From: Saccharicrinis sp963667815
GTDB taxonomy: Bacteria; Bacteroidota; Bacteroidia; Bacteroidales; Marinilabiliaceae
Assembly: GCA_963667815.1 (NCBI GenBank)
Contig: OY764021.1
Strand: one strand, 5' to 3'
Length of the DNA: 64,000 bases
The position numbers and the translations under genes were made by a program. The notes below the pieces were generated by a model, which saw nothing but the letters and a program-made list of their open reading frames with translations, was not told where the DNA came from and did not search any database. Shown here piece after piece: positions 16,991-26,570 of the stretch (position 1 is its first letter; every line of letters begins with the position of its first letter).

Positions 16991-19498
16991 TTACTTTTTC
17001 TTTTTACCAAAGCCTTTTAAAAATTCATTTACAGACTTCTGCACATTTTCATCTTTTAATACCTCTTTAATTACCTTTTCAGCTTCCTTACCCACCTCTT
17101 TTTGTGCTTGCTTAGTTGCTGCAGATAAATCCAAAGACATTTTTGGATCTTTAGCTGTTCCTTTAATTATAACATCAACAACATAATCTGATCCTGAATC
17201 TGCAAAGCCATCACTCAAGAAGCCTAAAGCACCTGCAACATCTTTTCTAGAAACAGGAGTTTTTACAACATAATTAAGTGATTGATCAAATCCTTGTTCT
17301 CCATAAATAGTTAATTTTTTATCAAAAACGGTTGGACTAAATGGCTTAACAATGATTTTACCATCCTGTAAAATAAAGTTCACATCAATGTTTTCAGCTT
17401 TTAGTTTTTTATACTTATCGTTCTTTAATAACTGAGCCATTCCATTTAAAACTTTTGAATTTGAAACTTCAATAAAAGGAGATTTAAGATTACCATTACC
17501 TGTTATTGAAGATATAACCGGAGACATCTCTTTATTTAACAAACTATTATAATGAAGTGTAGCAGATATTTTTCCTTTTGAACTCTTGGCAATTGGCATT
17601 AATGAATCAATTACAGAAAAGGAGTTTGCTGTTTTTGTTAAATCAATATTACTTGCATTAAAAGTAAAATCTGCAAATGGTTTCTCTATATTCTGGGTAT
17701 TATAGGCTCCTCCCATTATAATTTTACCATCCAATAAATTCATATCCATTCCATCCAGTTTTACAACTCCATTACGAACAGTAATTTTTCCTTTTGTATC
17801 ATCAATAACCAACTTATCGTATAGTATTTTATTTATTGATGAAGTAAATACAAAATCAATATTCTTAGGAACTTCTATTGTTTCCATTGCAGTTGTATCT
17901 GCAGATTCAATTTCTTCCTCTTCTGTTTCTGTCATTAAAAACTCATTCACATCAATCATTTTCGATTGATGAACCAATACCCCTTTTATGGTTTCATCCT
18001 TAAAAATATAAGGTAAATAATTCTCGATCTTTCCTTTTAAGCTAAAATCAGATTTCCCAATATTGCATTCAAATTCATCTAAAGTAATTTCTTTTGGTGA
18101 AAATTTTAATTGAGCGGATGGAATGTCAACTGCCTGAGGTAGATCATTACTTGCATAATAAAACTGATTTAGTGCTACCTTTCCTTTTGCTTGTATTGCT
18201 TCGTAATCTTCAGCTTCAATAGTTTTTAAATCACCATCTATACTAATATCTGCATCGATAATACCTTTAATATCAAAACTATCTAACGGAATTGCTTCTT
18301 TTAAAGATTTTAGATCTATTGTTCCCAATACACCTCCTTTAAATTGAGCGTTACTAACCGGAGTTTTTACAATCATTGAAGCATCAAAAGGGTTATCTCC
18401 CAACTTGAAATGAAATTTCTTTATTTCGCTTATTGTGTTATCTGGAGAACCTCCTGTATTATCTACTGTAAAATTTACATTAATATCTTGAATAGATTTT
18501 GGCAGATCAGGATATTGCACAAAACCATCTTCAACTATTAGATTAACATTAAAAGCAGGTAAATGATCTGCATCCTTATAAATACCTTTTGCCGAAGATT
18601 CAAAAGTAAAATTCCCTTTTGTTTTTACACCTTCAACATAACTCATAAAAGCTTCCGGAATCAAACCTAAAATAGCATCAAAATCAGTTCGTTTTGTTTT
18701 TAAATTCAAATCTAAATCATAACCTTCATCAAGCAAGGCTATGGTTCCATCAAATCCTAAATTTAAGCGATTCAGCATTAAATCATTTTCCTTAAAGGTA
18801 AATATCATCTGATCCATATCTGCCAACATATTTGCAGATAATGATACTGACAGATTATGAAGATATTGAATCTGTTCCATAGTAAGATTAATACGCTCAA
18901 CAGATGTTATTATTTTTAAATCTGTTGATGATGCACTAAGATCTCCTGATAAATTCAAATTAAAGTGATCAACACTGGTATTTAATAACATCGATGCATC
19001 ATCATATTTCAATGAGGCGTCTTTTATTTCAAATTCCTCCAACGTAATACCAAATGAGCTGGAAGATTCTTCTTCATCAGGTTCTTCTACTTCGGTTGTT
19101 GTCTGCTTCATTATATCCCAATTCGCTGTTGAATCTGCTAATACTTTAGCATGTATAAATGGCTGATCCAAGAGTATTGTTTCAACTTCAACCTGACTGC
19201 CGCTTACTGCACTTAATAGATCTACAGACACATAAAAATCTTTAAGTGACAATAAGGTATCTCCCTCAAATTGTTGTGAGCCAACAACACTTAAACCAGA
19301 CATATTAACTGATAAACTCGGAAACTTTCGAATCAATGACAATGAAAAATCATCCCAATTAACCGTTGCATTAATTTGCTTATTAATTTCCTGCTTTGCT
19401 ATAGTTTCAATTTTACCTTTTAATAAAATTGGAGTTATAAAAAGTAACAATACAAACACTCCTATTATTATGGCAAAAACTTTAATAAACTTTTTCAT
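16991..19498 (-). CDS. AsmA-family envelope protein
   Basis: 835 residues. One N-terminal membrane helix (about 4-27, FIKVFAIIIGVFVLLLFITP) is followed by the AsmA N-terminal block (IETIAKQEINKQINATVNWD, 'SLIRKFPSLSVNMSGLSV') and a long beta-rich body. The C-terminal AsmA_2 block is recognisable (LKAENIDVNFILQDGKIIVK, 'LTIYGEQGFDQSLNYVVKTP'). AsmA-like proteins form groove-shaped bridges thought to move phospholipids between inner and outer membranes. Acidic low-complexity stretches (VEEPDEEESSS, ETEEEEIESAD) are of unknown use. The lysine-rich tail ends GFGKKKK. It is probably transcribed alone. Confidence 0.9.
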   Translation of the reverse strand: MKKFIKVFAIIIGVFVLLLFITPILLKGKIETIAKQEINKQINATVNWDDFSLSLIRKFPSLSVNMSGLSVVGSQQFEGDTLLSLKDFYVSVDLLSAVSGSQVEVETILLDQPFIHAKVLADSTANWDIMKQTTTEVEEPDEEESSSSFGITLEEFEIKDASLKYDDASMLLNTSVDHFNLNLSGDLSASSTDLKIITSVERINLTMEQIQYLHNLSVSLSANMLADMDQMIFTFKENDLMLNRLNLGFDGTIALLDEGYDLDLNLKTKRTDFDAILGLIPEAFMSYVEGVKTKGNFTFESSAKGIYKDADHLPAFNVNLIVEDGFVQYPDLPKSIQDINVNFTVDNTGGSPDNTISEIKKFHFKLGDNPFDASMIVKTPVSNAQFKGGVLGTIDLKSLKEAIPLDSFDIKGIIDADISIDGDLKTIEAEDYEAIQAKGKVALNQFYYASNDLPQAVDIPSAQLKFSPKEITLDEFECNIGKSDFSLKGKIENYLPYIFKDETIKGVLVHQSKMIDVNEFLMTETEEEEIESADTTAMETIEVPKNIDFVFTSSINKILYDKLVIDDTKGKITVRNGVVKLDGMDMNLLDGKIIMGGAYNTQNIEKPFADFTFNASNIDLTKTANSFSVIDSLMPIAKSSKGKISATLHYNSLLNKEMSPVISSITGNGNLKSPFIEVSNSKVLNGMAQLLKNDKYKKLKAENIDVNFILQDGKIIVKPFSPTVFDKKLTIYGEQGFDQSLNYVVKTPVSRKDVAGALGFLSDGFADSGSDYVVDVIIKGTAKDPKMSLDLSAATKQAQKEVGKEAEKVIKEVLKDENVQKSVNEFLKGFGKKKK

Positions 19499-19639
19499 CT
19501 GTTTTAATTTAATCTTTTATGGTAAAATGGAAATCGCCAGGAGAATAATTATTCTGGATCTGATGATATAGGATTACTTTTATTAAAATACCATCACATA
19601 GTTTATTTCCTCATTTACTCTTATATAATTTGCTACTAT

Positions 19640-20629
19640 TTAATAATTCAATTTAAAATAAAAACCACTCTCAAAATCAGGAGCATTAACTTTATTGCTA
19701 CTCCTTAAACGATTTCTTTGTGAATAGGCCCATGGTTCATTGTGTAGTTTAAACATGGAACCTCCATAAACACCTACCGAATAAAATCGTGCAAATCCAA
19801 ACGAAGGAATACGGAAATTGTAAGACAAATCTAATCCTGCATACCCGGTCATCTGATTTATTCTGATATCTAAATCCCTATTTTCTACATAATCATCCAA
19901 AGAAATTTGTTTGCTCGTATCAAAATTCAACAAGCGATATCTGTTCAATTTCAATGCTATATTCGGAGTACAAGTAAATCTTTTCGATTCAATAAGATTA
20001 TATCCAAAATTCAAACCCCATCTCGTTTTGTTAAGTTCCAAATCAACTCCATTCATATCTTCTCGCGTATCCTGATTTGATCCAAACTCTATACCAGAAT
20101 AAAGTCTCTTATAAACAAATCCTATTTCTATAACACTTATGGTGTTATTATCGTTCATTATATCTACATTATCTATACCTAAAACAGTATTATAATCATC
20201 AAATTCAAAAGGAACATACCCTACTTCAAAAGAAAAAAATACTTTTAATTTATCCTTATCAGCTTTGGGTTGCTTGTCCAATGGCTTTGCTATATTTGAT
20301 CCTATATCTTCATCCGATTCTTGCATGAATATTCTTAATGGTTGAACTATTGTATCGGTATTATTTATTACAAATGTTTTATACCCTTTTGCAGATATCT
20401 CAATAGCCTTATTCTCGATATTTTTATCAATTAGAATATGGAACACTCCCATATAATCTGAAAAGTAACAATTGTTTGAATTTTGCTGACAAACGGATGC
20501 TCCATTAACGATAATCCCATTTTTATCAAATATTCTACCACTGATTATTACATCCTGAGCATTACAATTGATTATTAACACAAATAAGAAAAGAGATAGT
20601 AATATTTTCATTTGTAAAGTATTAATCAT
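19640..20629 (-). CDS. Exported protein with carboxypeptidase-like regulatory domain and predicted outer-membrane barrel
   Basis: 329 residues. A signal peptide (MKILLSLFLFVLIINCNAQ, from Met7) is followed by a CarboxypepD_reg-like beta-sandwich ('VIISGRIFDKNGIIVNGASV' to 'PLRIFMQ', about residues 27-110). Alternating amphipathic strands then end in an aromatic C-terminus (FESGFYFKLNY), the pattern of a small outer-membrane barrel. The start ATG (20629) overlaps the stop of the upstream DUF5686 gene by 8 bp, implying translational coupling. The pair may act together in the outer membrane. The barrel prediction is inference. Confidence 0.72.
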   Translation of the reverse strand: MINTLQMKILLSLFLFVLIINCNAQDVIISGRIFDKNGIIVNGASVCQQNSNNCYFSDYMGVFHILIDKNIENKAIEISAKGYKTFVINNTDTIVQPLRIFMQESDEDIGSNIAKPLDKQPKADKDKLKVFFSFEVGYVPFEFDDYNTVLGIDNVDIMNDNNTISVIEIGFVYKRLYSGIEFGSNQDTREDMNGVDLELNKTRWGLNFGYNLIESKRFTCTPNIALKLNRYRLLNFDTSKQISLDDYVENRDLDIRINQMTGYAGLDLSYNFRIPSFGFARFYSVGVYGGSMFKLHNEPWAYSQRNRLRSSNKVNAPDFESGFYFKLNY

Positions 20630-23273
20630 TAAGATTTAGGCTTATTTTAAACTGCCAGTTGCTAAACTCAAATTGTTCAAATCCTGCAAAAACACCTATG
20701 TTCATCATTAAAAAAATCTGGCTTAAACCATACCCCACTTCATTATAATTTTTTAAATAAGGTTGCGTTAGATGATGTAAGTATATGTTTTCATTCCAGA
20801 GTTTTTCCTGTAAAAAAGGAATATTTTTAACTATTAAATAAGGTGTAGAATAACATAAATGTCCTTCAATATACCATTTATTTGTACTGTATTTATAATC
20901 TTGAAGTAAATTATAATTACGTTTCCAATCTTTAAATGAAACAGGAATTTCACTGGTATTAAAATGAGTAAAATTAGAAAAATGCATTGATGAGTTATTA
21001 TGAAAATAACCAGCTCTGATATCATAATTAAATGCATACATAAAGCTCCATTCCAGCTCCTGATCTATGCTTAACTCAAACAAATCATAATCCGATATTG
21101 AATTAAATACATTTTTCACCCCTTTTTCATAAGCTAATGTAAAAGTTGGATAATCTGATTCAATCATTTTTTTTCTGCCACCATCAATACGATAAAAATA
21201 CTTAGGTGTATATTGCAAACTGGTTCTTATTTGAAATCCTGTTCTCCCATTAAAAGAATCATCCAAGAAAGAACCTTCAATATTATTATTTGACGTATAA
21301 TTTCTAGTTGGATAGCCCAATGAATAATTTGTACTATTCTCTAATCTGTTTATTCTTTGATATTTAGCCTCCCCACTAAAAACCAAGGCATTAGCCAGAT
21401 CTGTTTTCATACCAAATTTTATAAAATTATCCTGATACAACCTTTGATAATTATCTTTAAACAATAATGAGTAAACAGAATTTGAAAAATCAGCTATTCC
21501 AGAATCTTCATTAAAATCTTTACTCCACATTCCGGCATCAATGTAGTAACTCGTATGCTTTATGAGATCATGATTTAATCTCAAATGTGTTTTCCAATTA
21601 ATTACTTCTCTGTTAAAGGAATACTTAAAATATTGTCGCATAAAAAAACTGCTCTTTTTTTCGTTTAACAGATAATATCTAAAATTAAAATTCTGAATAA
21701 ATTGCCATCCATCAACGGCATTAAAAGAAAATGATTGCTTATCTATTATACCATAATATCTCAGCGTTATCCTTCTGGGCTTTTCTGATAGAACAAATTT
21801 CTTCCCTCCTATAATATTTCCTAATACATTTATTGCTTCTGTACTTTCATTCTCTATTACAGAATCTTTTCGTACACCTGAAAGAGCCAGAGTTAACGAA
21901 TCTCTTATTCCCAGACTCTCTATTTCTTTTTTACTTAAAGGAATTGGTCTTATTTTATTCCAATCAACACTATCTGCAGGTATTGTGTCTTTAATTATTT
22001 TATATGTTTCATCCAAAGATTCAAGTTGAAGTCCTTTGCCCATTTGATCCAGATTCTCATTCTCCTTCTCCATCAATCTCGATAACTTTAACATCTCCCT
22101 GTTACTTAAATCATCTTTTTTTAATAGCTCTTCTATTTTTTGTTGATTTTTGTTTAGCGGAATTAACTCTTCTTCTGCTATGTCTTCAGCTACTTCTTCC
22201 TCTGCATAAGCTTCTTTCAATGAAGCAGGAACCGGAAGTTCATCATCGAGTATAACTTCCTCATATTTAACAGAACCACCATAATTAGCTGTCGCCTTAA
22301 AACCAAAAGTTTGTAAATCAACTTCAAATTGATGACTTACAGGTAGCCAGGCTTTTCCAACTACCTCTGCCTGAACTTGTTTTATTCGTATTTTTCCGAA
22401 AAATTGTTCATTCACAAGATCTACAGAGTGAATATTCCATAGATTGTCTACTATATATATATAACCTTCAAATAGCTTTTGGTTCTTCCTCTTTGGTGTT
22501 ACTTTTATTTTGTTAATGTAATATTCACCTTCCTGAAAAAATCCCTCATAACGGTATTTATAAAAAGAAAAAGCACGCCGGGATATTGGAGATATTGCTA
22601 TTTCACTATCCGAATCATAAAAACTATAATTTAAATACCCTAAAACTTCATCCTCACTATCATTGGGAATGGTAGATTGTTTTGAGATGATATGATGCTC
22701 ATATTTATTGGGAGCATTAAATATGATTTCATTGATTGATTCTGCAACGTACGTTTTTCCCTGTTCTACACCCTCCTCTCTCAACTGTTTTCTAAATAAA
22801 GCTGGAATTTTATTCATATCAAAACCACCCTTAAGATAAACACTAGCCTTATAATGTTTAACCTGACGCAAAAAATAAGGAGCAAGACTTATCGATTTTC
22901 GTATAATTCCATACGCAGGGTCTTCGTTACCTGAATAAATTCTTACCTCTTTAATTTTATAGTCATGTTGTCGTAATACAATATCTTTCTCTATATCCTT
23001 ATTTAAAATTGTAATATTTACAATTACCTTAGAAAAACCCAGGGCCTGAAAAGATATTTGATATTTGCCCGGTTCTAAATTAATACTGTATTCTCCTTCA
23101 AGATTTGTAGTAGTTCCTGAGGTTAATTCCTTAATATATATAGAGGCAAATGGAATCCCTTCACCATCAGAAGATTTTACAACTCCACTCATCACCTGCG
23201 AAAAAGCTGATTTTCCGGTTATTATTAAAATTATAAATACAATTAGTTTAATAGAAGCATTGGAGTTACTCAT
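20622..23273 (-). CDS. DUF5686 outer-membrane protein with N-terminal carboxypeptidase-like domain
   Basis: I choose ATG 23273 (883 residues) because it begins the signal peptide (MSNSNASIKLIVFIILIITG, cut after AFSQ). An in-frame ATG lies at 23306. A CarboxypepD_reg-like domain (GVVKSSDGEGIPFASIYIKE, about residues 26-110) precedes the conserved DUF5686 core ('AYGIIRKSISLAPYFLRQVK', 'YKASVYLKGGFDMNKIPALF') and a large beta-barrel-like C-terminal half ending 'WQFKISLNLND'. An acidic, charged linker lies near residues 365-420. This architecture is common and often well conserved in Bacteroidota, but its function is not established. The gene for a smaller barrel protein overlaps its 3' end. Confidence 0.86.
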   Translation of the reverse strand: MSNSNASIKLIVFIILIITGKSAFSQVMSGVVKSSDGEGIPFASIYIKELTSGTTTNLEGEYSINLEPGKYQISFQALGFSKVIVNITILNKDIEKDIVLRQHDYKIKEVRIYSGNEDPAYGIIRKSISLAPYFLRQVKHYKASVYLKGGFDMNKIPALFRKQLREEGVEQGKTYVAESINEIIFNAPNKYEHHIISKQSTIPNDSEDEVLGYLNYSFYDSDSEIAISPISRRAFSFYKYRYEGFFQEGEYYINKIKVTPKRKNQKLFEGYIYIVDNLWNIHSVDLVNEQFFGKIRIKQVQAEVVGKAWLPVSHQFEVDLQTFGFKATANYGGSVKYEEVILDDELPVPASLKEAYAEEEVAEDIAEEELIPLNKNQQKIEELLKKDDLSNREMLKLSRLMEKENENLDQMGKGLQLESLDETYKIIKDTIPADSVDWNKIRPIPLSKKEIESLGIRDSLTLALSGVRKDSVIENESTEAINVLGNIIGGKKFVLSEKPRRITLRYYGIIDKQSFSFNAVDGWQFIQNFNFRYYLLNEKKSSFFMRQYFKYSFNREVINWKTHLRLNHDLIKHTSYYIDAGMWSKDFNEDSGIADFSNSVYSLLFKDNYQRLYQDNFIKFGMKTDLANALVFSGEAKYQRINRLENSTNYSLGYPTRNYTSNNNIEGSFLDDSFNGRTGFQIRTSLQYTPKYFYRIDGGRKKMIESDYPTFTLAYEKGVKNVFNSISDYDLFELSIDQELEWSFMYAFNYDIRAGYFHNNSSMHFSNFTHFNTSEIPVSFKDWKRNYNLLQDYKYSTNKWYIEGHLCYSTPYLIVKNIPFLQEKLWNENIYLHHLTQPYLKNYNEVGYGLSQIFLMMNIGVFAGFEQFEFSNWQFKISLNLND

Positions 23274-23423
23274 ATATATCAATCTCGTACGGTTCTTTAT
23301 TATCATTCAAAACTATAAAATATAAAACAACTAAACCTATATTTCGAGGCAATTAAAAATATAATCATTCAAAGTTTTAAAATATTTAAACACACTCCGA
23401 GGTGACAATTATCAGGTTTTTGT

Positions 23424-23431
23424 TATTTTTG
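23424..23431 (+). promoter_or_regulatory. -7 promoter box before the aminotransferase gene
   Basis: TATTTTTG fits TAnnTTTG, 22 bp before the ATG at 23454. No clear -33 TTG lies at the usual distance, so the call rests on one box and its position. Confidence 0.4.
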
Positions 23432-23453
23432 CATCCAATTTAAAAATTTAGTT

Positions 23454-24656
23454 ATGCCATCTATATCCAAAAGGGGTGTTGATATGCCTCCCTCGCCAAT
23501 TAGAAAGCTTGTTCCTATTGCTGATGAAGCAAAAGCAAGAGGAGTCAAAGTTTATCATTTAAATATCGGTCAACCTGATATTCATACACCAGAGGTCGCC
23601 ATAGATGCTGTAAAAAATATTGATCGCAATATTCTTGAATATAGTCACTCTGCGGGTTTACTTGAGTACCGTAAAAAACTAACTCAATACTACAAAAAAT
23701 TTGGTATTGATATTAATACGGATGATATTATGGTAACAACTGGAGGATCTGAAGCATTTATGTTTGCTTTTTTCTGTTGTTTTAACCCTGGAGATGAAAT
23801 TATTATTCCGGAACCTTTTTATGCAAACTATAGTGGCTTTGCTACTGCTACAGGAATCAATATAAAACCTATTACATCTAAGTTTGAAGATGGATTTTCA
23901 CTACCTCCAATAGAGGAATTTGAAAAGTTAATTACATCAAAAACTAAAGGTATATTTATTTGCAACCCAAATAATCCAACAGGGTATTTATATTCACAAG
24001 AAGAACTAAATCAGCTAAGAGAAATTGTTTTAAAGAATGATTTGTACCTACTGTCTGACGAAGTTTATCGTGAATTCTGTTATGATGATTACGATCATAT
24101 TTCAGCCCTGAAACTTGACGGTCTTGAAGATAATGTGGTTTTAATAGACTCCGTAAGTAAACGATATAGTGAATGTGGAATTAGAATTGGTGCCTTAGTT
24201 AGCAGAAACAAACAAGTTATAGAATCTGCTATGAAATATGCTCAGGCTCGACTTAGTCCTCCATTACTTGGGCAAATTGCGGCTTGTGCCTCTTTAGATG
24301 CTGCTGATGAATATTCCGAAATGGTTTACAATGAATACTTAGGCCGAAGAAATGTATTGGTTGAAGGACTAAATAAAATACCTGGTGTACGTTCATTAGT
24401 TCCCAAAGGAGCATTTTATACTATGACTAAGCTACCCGTAGAAGATTCTGATCATTTTTGTCAATGGATTTTAGGGGAATTTCAATACGAAAATCAAACC
24501 GTCATGATGGCTCCTGGTTCTGGATTTTATAGCAGTCGTTATCTTGGAAAAGATGAAGTACGTATTGCATATGTTCTGAATGAGGAAGATCTTAAAAAAG
24601 CCCTTATTGTTATTGAAAAAGCCCTTGAGGCCTATCCTGGCAGAAAGACAATATAA
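23454..24656 (+). CDS. Class I/II pyridoxal-phosphate aminotransferase (aspartate aminotransferase-like)
   Basis: 400 residues. The PLP lysine is Lys236 in DSVSKRYSECGIRIG. Substrate and cofactor residues appear in 'YHLNIGQPDIHTP', 'TTGGSEAFMFAF', 'ICNPNNPTGYLYS' (PLP-ring Asn), 'YLLSDEVYREF' (Asp to the PLP nitrogen) and 'EVRIAYVL' (carboxylate Arg). The fold-type I enzyme transfers amino groups between amino acids and 2-oxo acids; the match is to the aspartate/aromatic group, exact substrate unknown. It is monocistronic: divergent from the DUF5686 gene and followed at once by a terminator. Confidence 0.92.
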   Translation: MPSISKRGVDMPPSPIRKLVPIADEAKARGVKVYHLNIGQPDIHTPEVAIDAVKNIDRNILEYSHSAGLLEYRKKLTQYYKKFGIDINTDDIMVTTGGSEAFMFAFFCCFNPGDEIIIPEPFYANYSGFATATGINIKPITSKFEDGFSLPPIEEFEKLITSKTKGIFICNPNNPTGYLYSQEELNQLREIVLKNDLYLLSDEVYREFCYDDYDHISALKLDGLEDNVVLIDSVSKRYSECGIRIGALVSRNKQVIESAMKYAQARLSPPLLGQIAACASLDAADEYSEMVYNEYLGRRNVLVEGLNKIPGVRSLVPKGAFYTMTKLPVEDSDHFCQWILGEFQYENQTVMMAPGSGFYSSRYLGKDEVRIAYVLNEEDLKKALIVIEKALEAYPGRKTI

Positions 24657-24664
24657 AACATTTT

Positions 24665-24705
24665 AAAAAAGAGATATGAGTACCAGCCTTATATCTCTTT
24701 TTTTT
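24665..24705 (+). terminator. Terminator after the aminotransferase gene
   Basis: AAAAAAGAGATAT pairs with ATATCTCTTTTTT around a 13-nt loop and continues into a T-run. It starts 9 bp after the stop codon. Confidence 0.85.
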
Positions 24706-24709
24706 CCTT

Positions 24710-24916
24710 CTAACTTATAGTTACCTTTTTACATATCGTTCCTATATTTTCTTTTCGTTTTTGTACTATACAATCTCTTAAATCCAAAATTATTAACAAC
24801 ACAAGGCGTTTATAAATAACAAATGAGTAGGCTTTTACATTTAATATAGACTCATCTAAACTTATTTTAAACTTTTGTTTAATTGTATTATCAAGCGATT
24901 CTAAAAGTTTTTGCAT
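24710..24916 (-). CDS. Possible small protein, unrecognised
   Basis: A 68-residue frame from ATG 24916 (MQKLLESLDNTIKQKFKISL...), lysine-rich with a short hydrophobic stretch (YKRLVLLIILDL). It fills an otherwise empty 270-bp gap and is divergent from the FtsX-like gene. I do not recognise it and no ribosome-binding site is visible. It could be chance: AT-rich gaps easily hold frames of this length. Confidence 0.25.
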   Translation of the reverse strand: MQKLLESLDNTIKQKFKISLDESILNVKAYSFVIYKRLVLLIILDLRDCIVQKRKENIGTICKKVTIS

Positions 24917-24976
24917 TATATTTGAAACGAACAATTTTCATTTTCCTATAGAATAATTTCATTAGACCACTGAATT

Positions 24977-26221
24977 TTGAATCTCAATTTATATATAGCC
25001 AATAAAATACGAAAAGGAGAAGTTACCGGTAAAAAACTTGCAGGACCAGTAATTAAGGTAGCCACACTAGGTATTACTATAGGAATGGTGGTCATGATTC
25101 TTTCATTAGCGATAGGTACTGGGTTTAAAAAAGAAATACGAAATAAAATTGTTGGCTTCAGTTCACATATTCAAATAATAAATTACGACTATAATTCATC
25201 TTTTGAAACAAATCCCATTGATAGAGATTCAGTTTTTGTTGATCAGTTAAAAATTCTGTCTGGAGTAAAAAGAATTCAGGAATTTGCTACAAAACCGGGG
25301 CTAATTAAAACCAAAGATAACATTCAAGGCATTATTATTAAAGGCGTTGGAAAAGATTTTGACTGGGACTATTTTAGAGATATTATTACTGAAGGTAATA
25401 TACCTGATGTAAAAGGTAAGCGTACATCAAATGATATTATTATTTCAAAAACTCTTGCGCAGCTACTAAAACTAAAAGTTGGAGATAAAATCCCTACTTA
25501 TTTTTTTCAGGATAAGATCAGAGCTCGAAATTTTAAAATAAGTGCTATTTACGACTCTCATCTACCCGAGTTTGACAAGGTTTATATTTTTGCTGATATT
25601 CGCCATATTATTAAATTAAATAACTGGAATGACAATCAGATAGCCGGTTATGAAATTACGCTGGAACACTTTAATCAAATAAATGATTTGTCAAGAGAAA
25701 TTGATATTCTGGCGGCTGCACATATCTCAGCAGATGGAGGTCTACTCAGAACTACTACAATTGCTCAACAACAACCTCAAATACTTGGATGGCTTGACAT
25801 GTTAGATATGAATGTTACAGTTATTTTAATACTGATTGTATTAGTAGCTGGTTTTAATATGATATCTGGCCTTTTAATTATTATATTGGAGCGAACAGCC
25901 ATGATTGGGATATTAAAAGCATTGGGTAAACAAAACTGGAATATAAGAAAAGTGTTTTTATACTTAGCTTCTTTTATTATTCTTAAGGGAATTGTTTGGG
26001 GAAATATAATTGGCATTGCCATTTATTTTATTCAAAACACATTTGGAATATTAAGCCTTAATCCAGAAAATTATTATTTAGACACGGTCCCTATGTATTT
26101 GAATCCTCTGCATTTAATCTACCTTAACATAGCTACGATCATCATCTCATATGTAATGATGTTAGGTCCTTCGTATCTAATTACCAAGATAACGCCGGTT
26201 GAAGCAATACGCTTTGATTAA
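24977..26221 (+). CDS. FtsX/LolE-type ABC transporter permease, non-ATG start
   Basis: 414 residues. The start is typical of the Bacteroidota family (NLNLYIANKIRKGEVTGKKL). One membrane helix lies near the N-terminus (about 27-47), followed by a periplasmic MacB-like domain (about 50-265) and three C-terminal helices of the FtsX domain ('VTVILILIVLVAGFNMISGLL', 'KVFLYLASFIILKGIVWGNI', 'LIYLNIATIIISYVMM'). An in-frame stop at 24971-24973 leaves TTG at 24977 (or ATT at 24974) as the only workable start; the next ATG would remove the first helix. LolC/E-type permeases extract lipoproteins; the partner ATPase is not adjacent, so the substrate is unproven. Confidence 0.87.
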   Translation: MNLNLYIANKIRKGEVTGKKLAGPVIKVATLGITIGMVVMILSLAIGTGFKKEIRNKIVGFSSHIQIINYDYNSSFETNPIDRDSVFVDQLKILSGVKRIQEFATKPGLIKTKDNIQGIIIKGVGKDFDWDYFRDIITEGNIPDVKGKRTSNDIIISKTLAQLLKLKVGDKIPTYFFQDKIRARNFKISAIYDSHLPEFDKVYIFADIRHIIKLNNWNDNQIAGYEITLEHFNQINDLSREIDILAAAHISADGGLLRTTTIAQQQPQILGWLDMLDMNVTVILILIVLVAGFNMISGLLIIILERTAMIGILKALGKQNWNIRKVFLYLASFIILKGIVWGNIIGIAIYFIQNTFGILSLNPENYYLDTVPMYLNPLHLIYLNIATIIISYVMMLGPSYLITKITPVEAIRFD

Positions 26222-26570
26222 TTTAAATCTTCCATAGCTCTAATTCTATATAACTACTAAAAAATACATGTAAACTCACAGTATTGTTTTTTGTTAACCA
26301 CCATTACTTTCTACTTCAATAATTTACTTTATACTTAAGTACCATTTAAGTAAACTTCAGCTCTGTTATTAATAAAACAATTTTTAAATATTTCATTCTA
26401 ATTCGATTGAAATAATATTAATTCTAAAAATTACTTCTACTTTTGTGAAACATTCCTAATGACTTGTATGTCTTCAATCCAAAAACAAGTTATCCTAAAT
26501 TAGAACTCACTTAAAAACTCTTTTCTGAGAGATAATATTTATTATCAGAGAATTAAAATAATAATTGTAT
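26222..26570. other. Intergenic region before the acyl-CoA ligase
   Basis: 349 bp, AT-rich. TACTTTTG at 26438-26445 fits the TAnnTTTG -7 box, 125 bp before the start. An imperfect inverted repeat (TCTGAGAGATAATA / ATTATCAGAGA) lies at about 26523-26550 in the leader, just upstream of the start codon. No gene was recognised. Confidence 0.4.

Noticed and set aside
26521..26552. CTGAGA-like hairpin that could suggest a TPP riboswitch before the acyl-CoA ligase
   Set aside because: It lacks the rest of the thi-box (no second conserved arm such as the GAACCTG block) and the downstream gene is not a thiamine gene.
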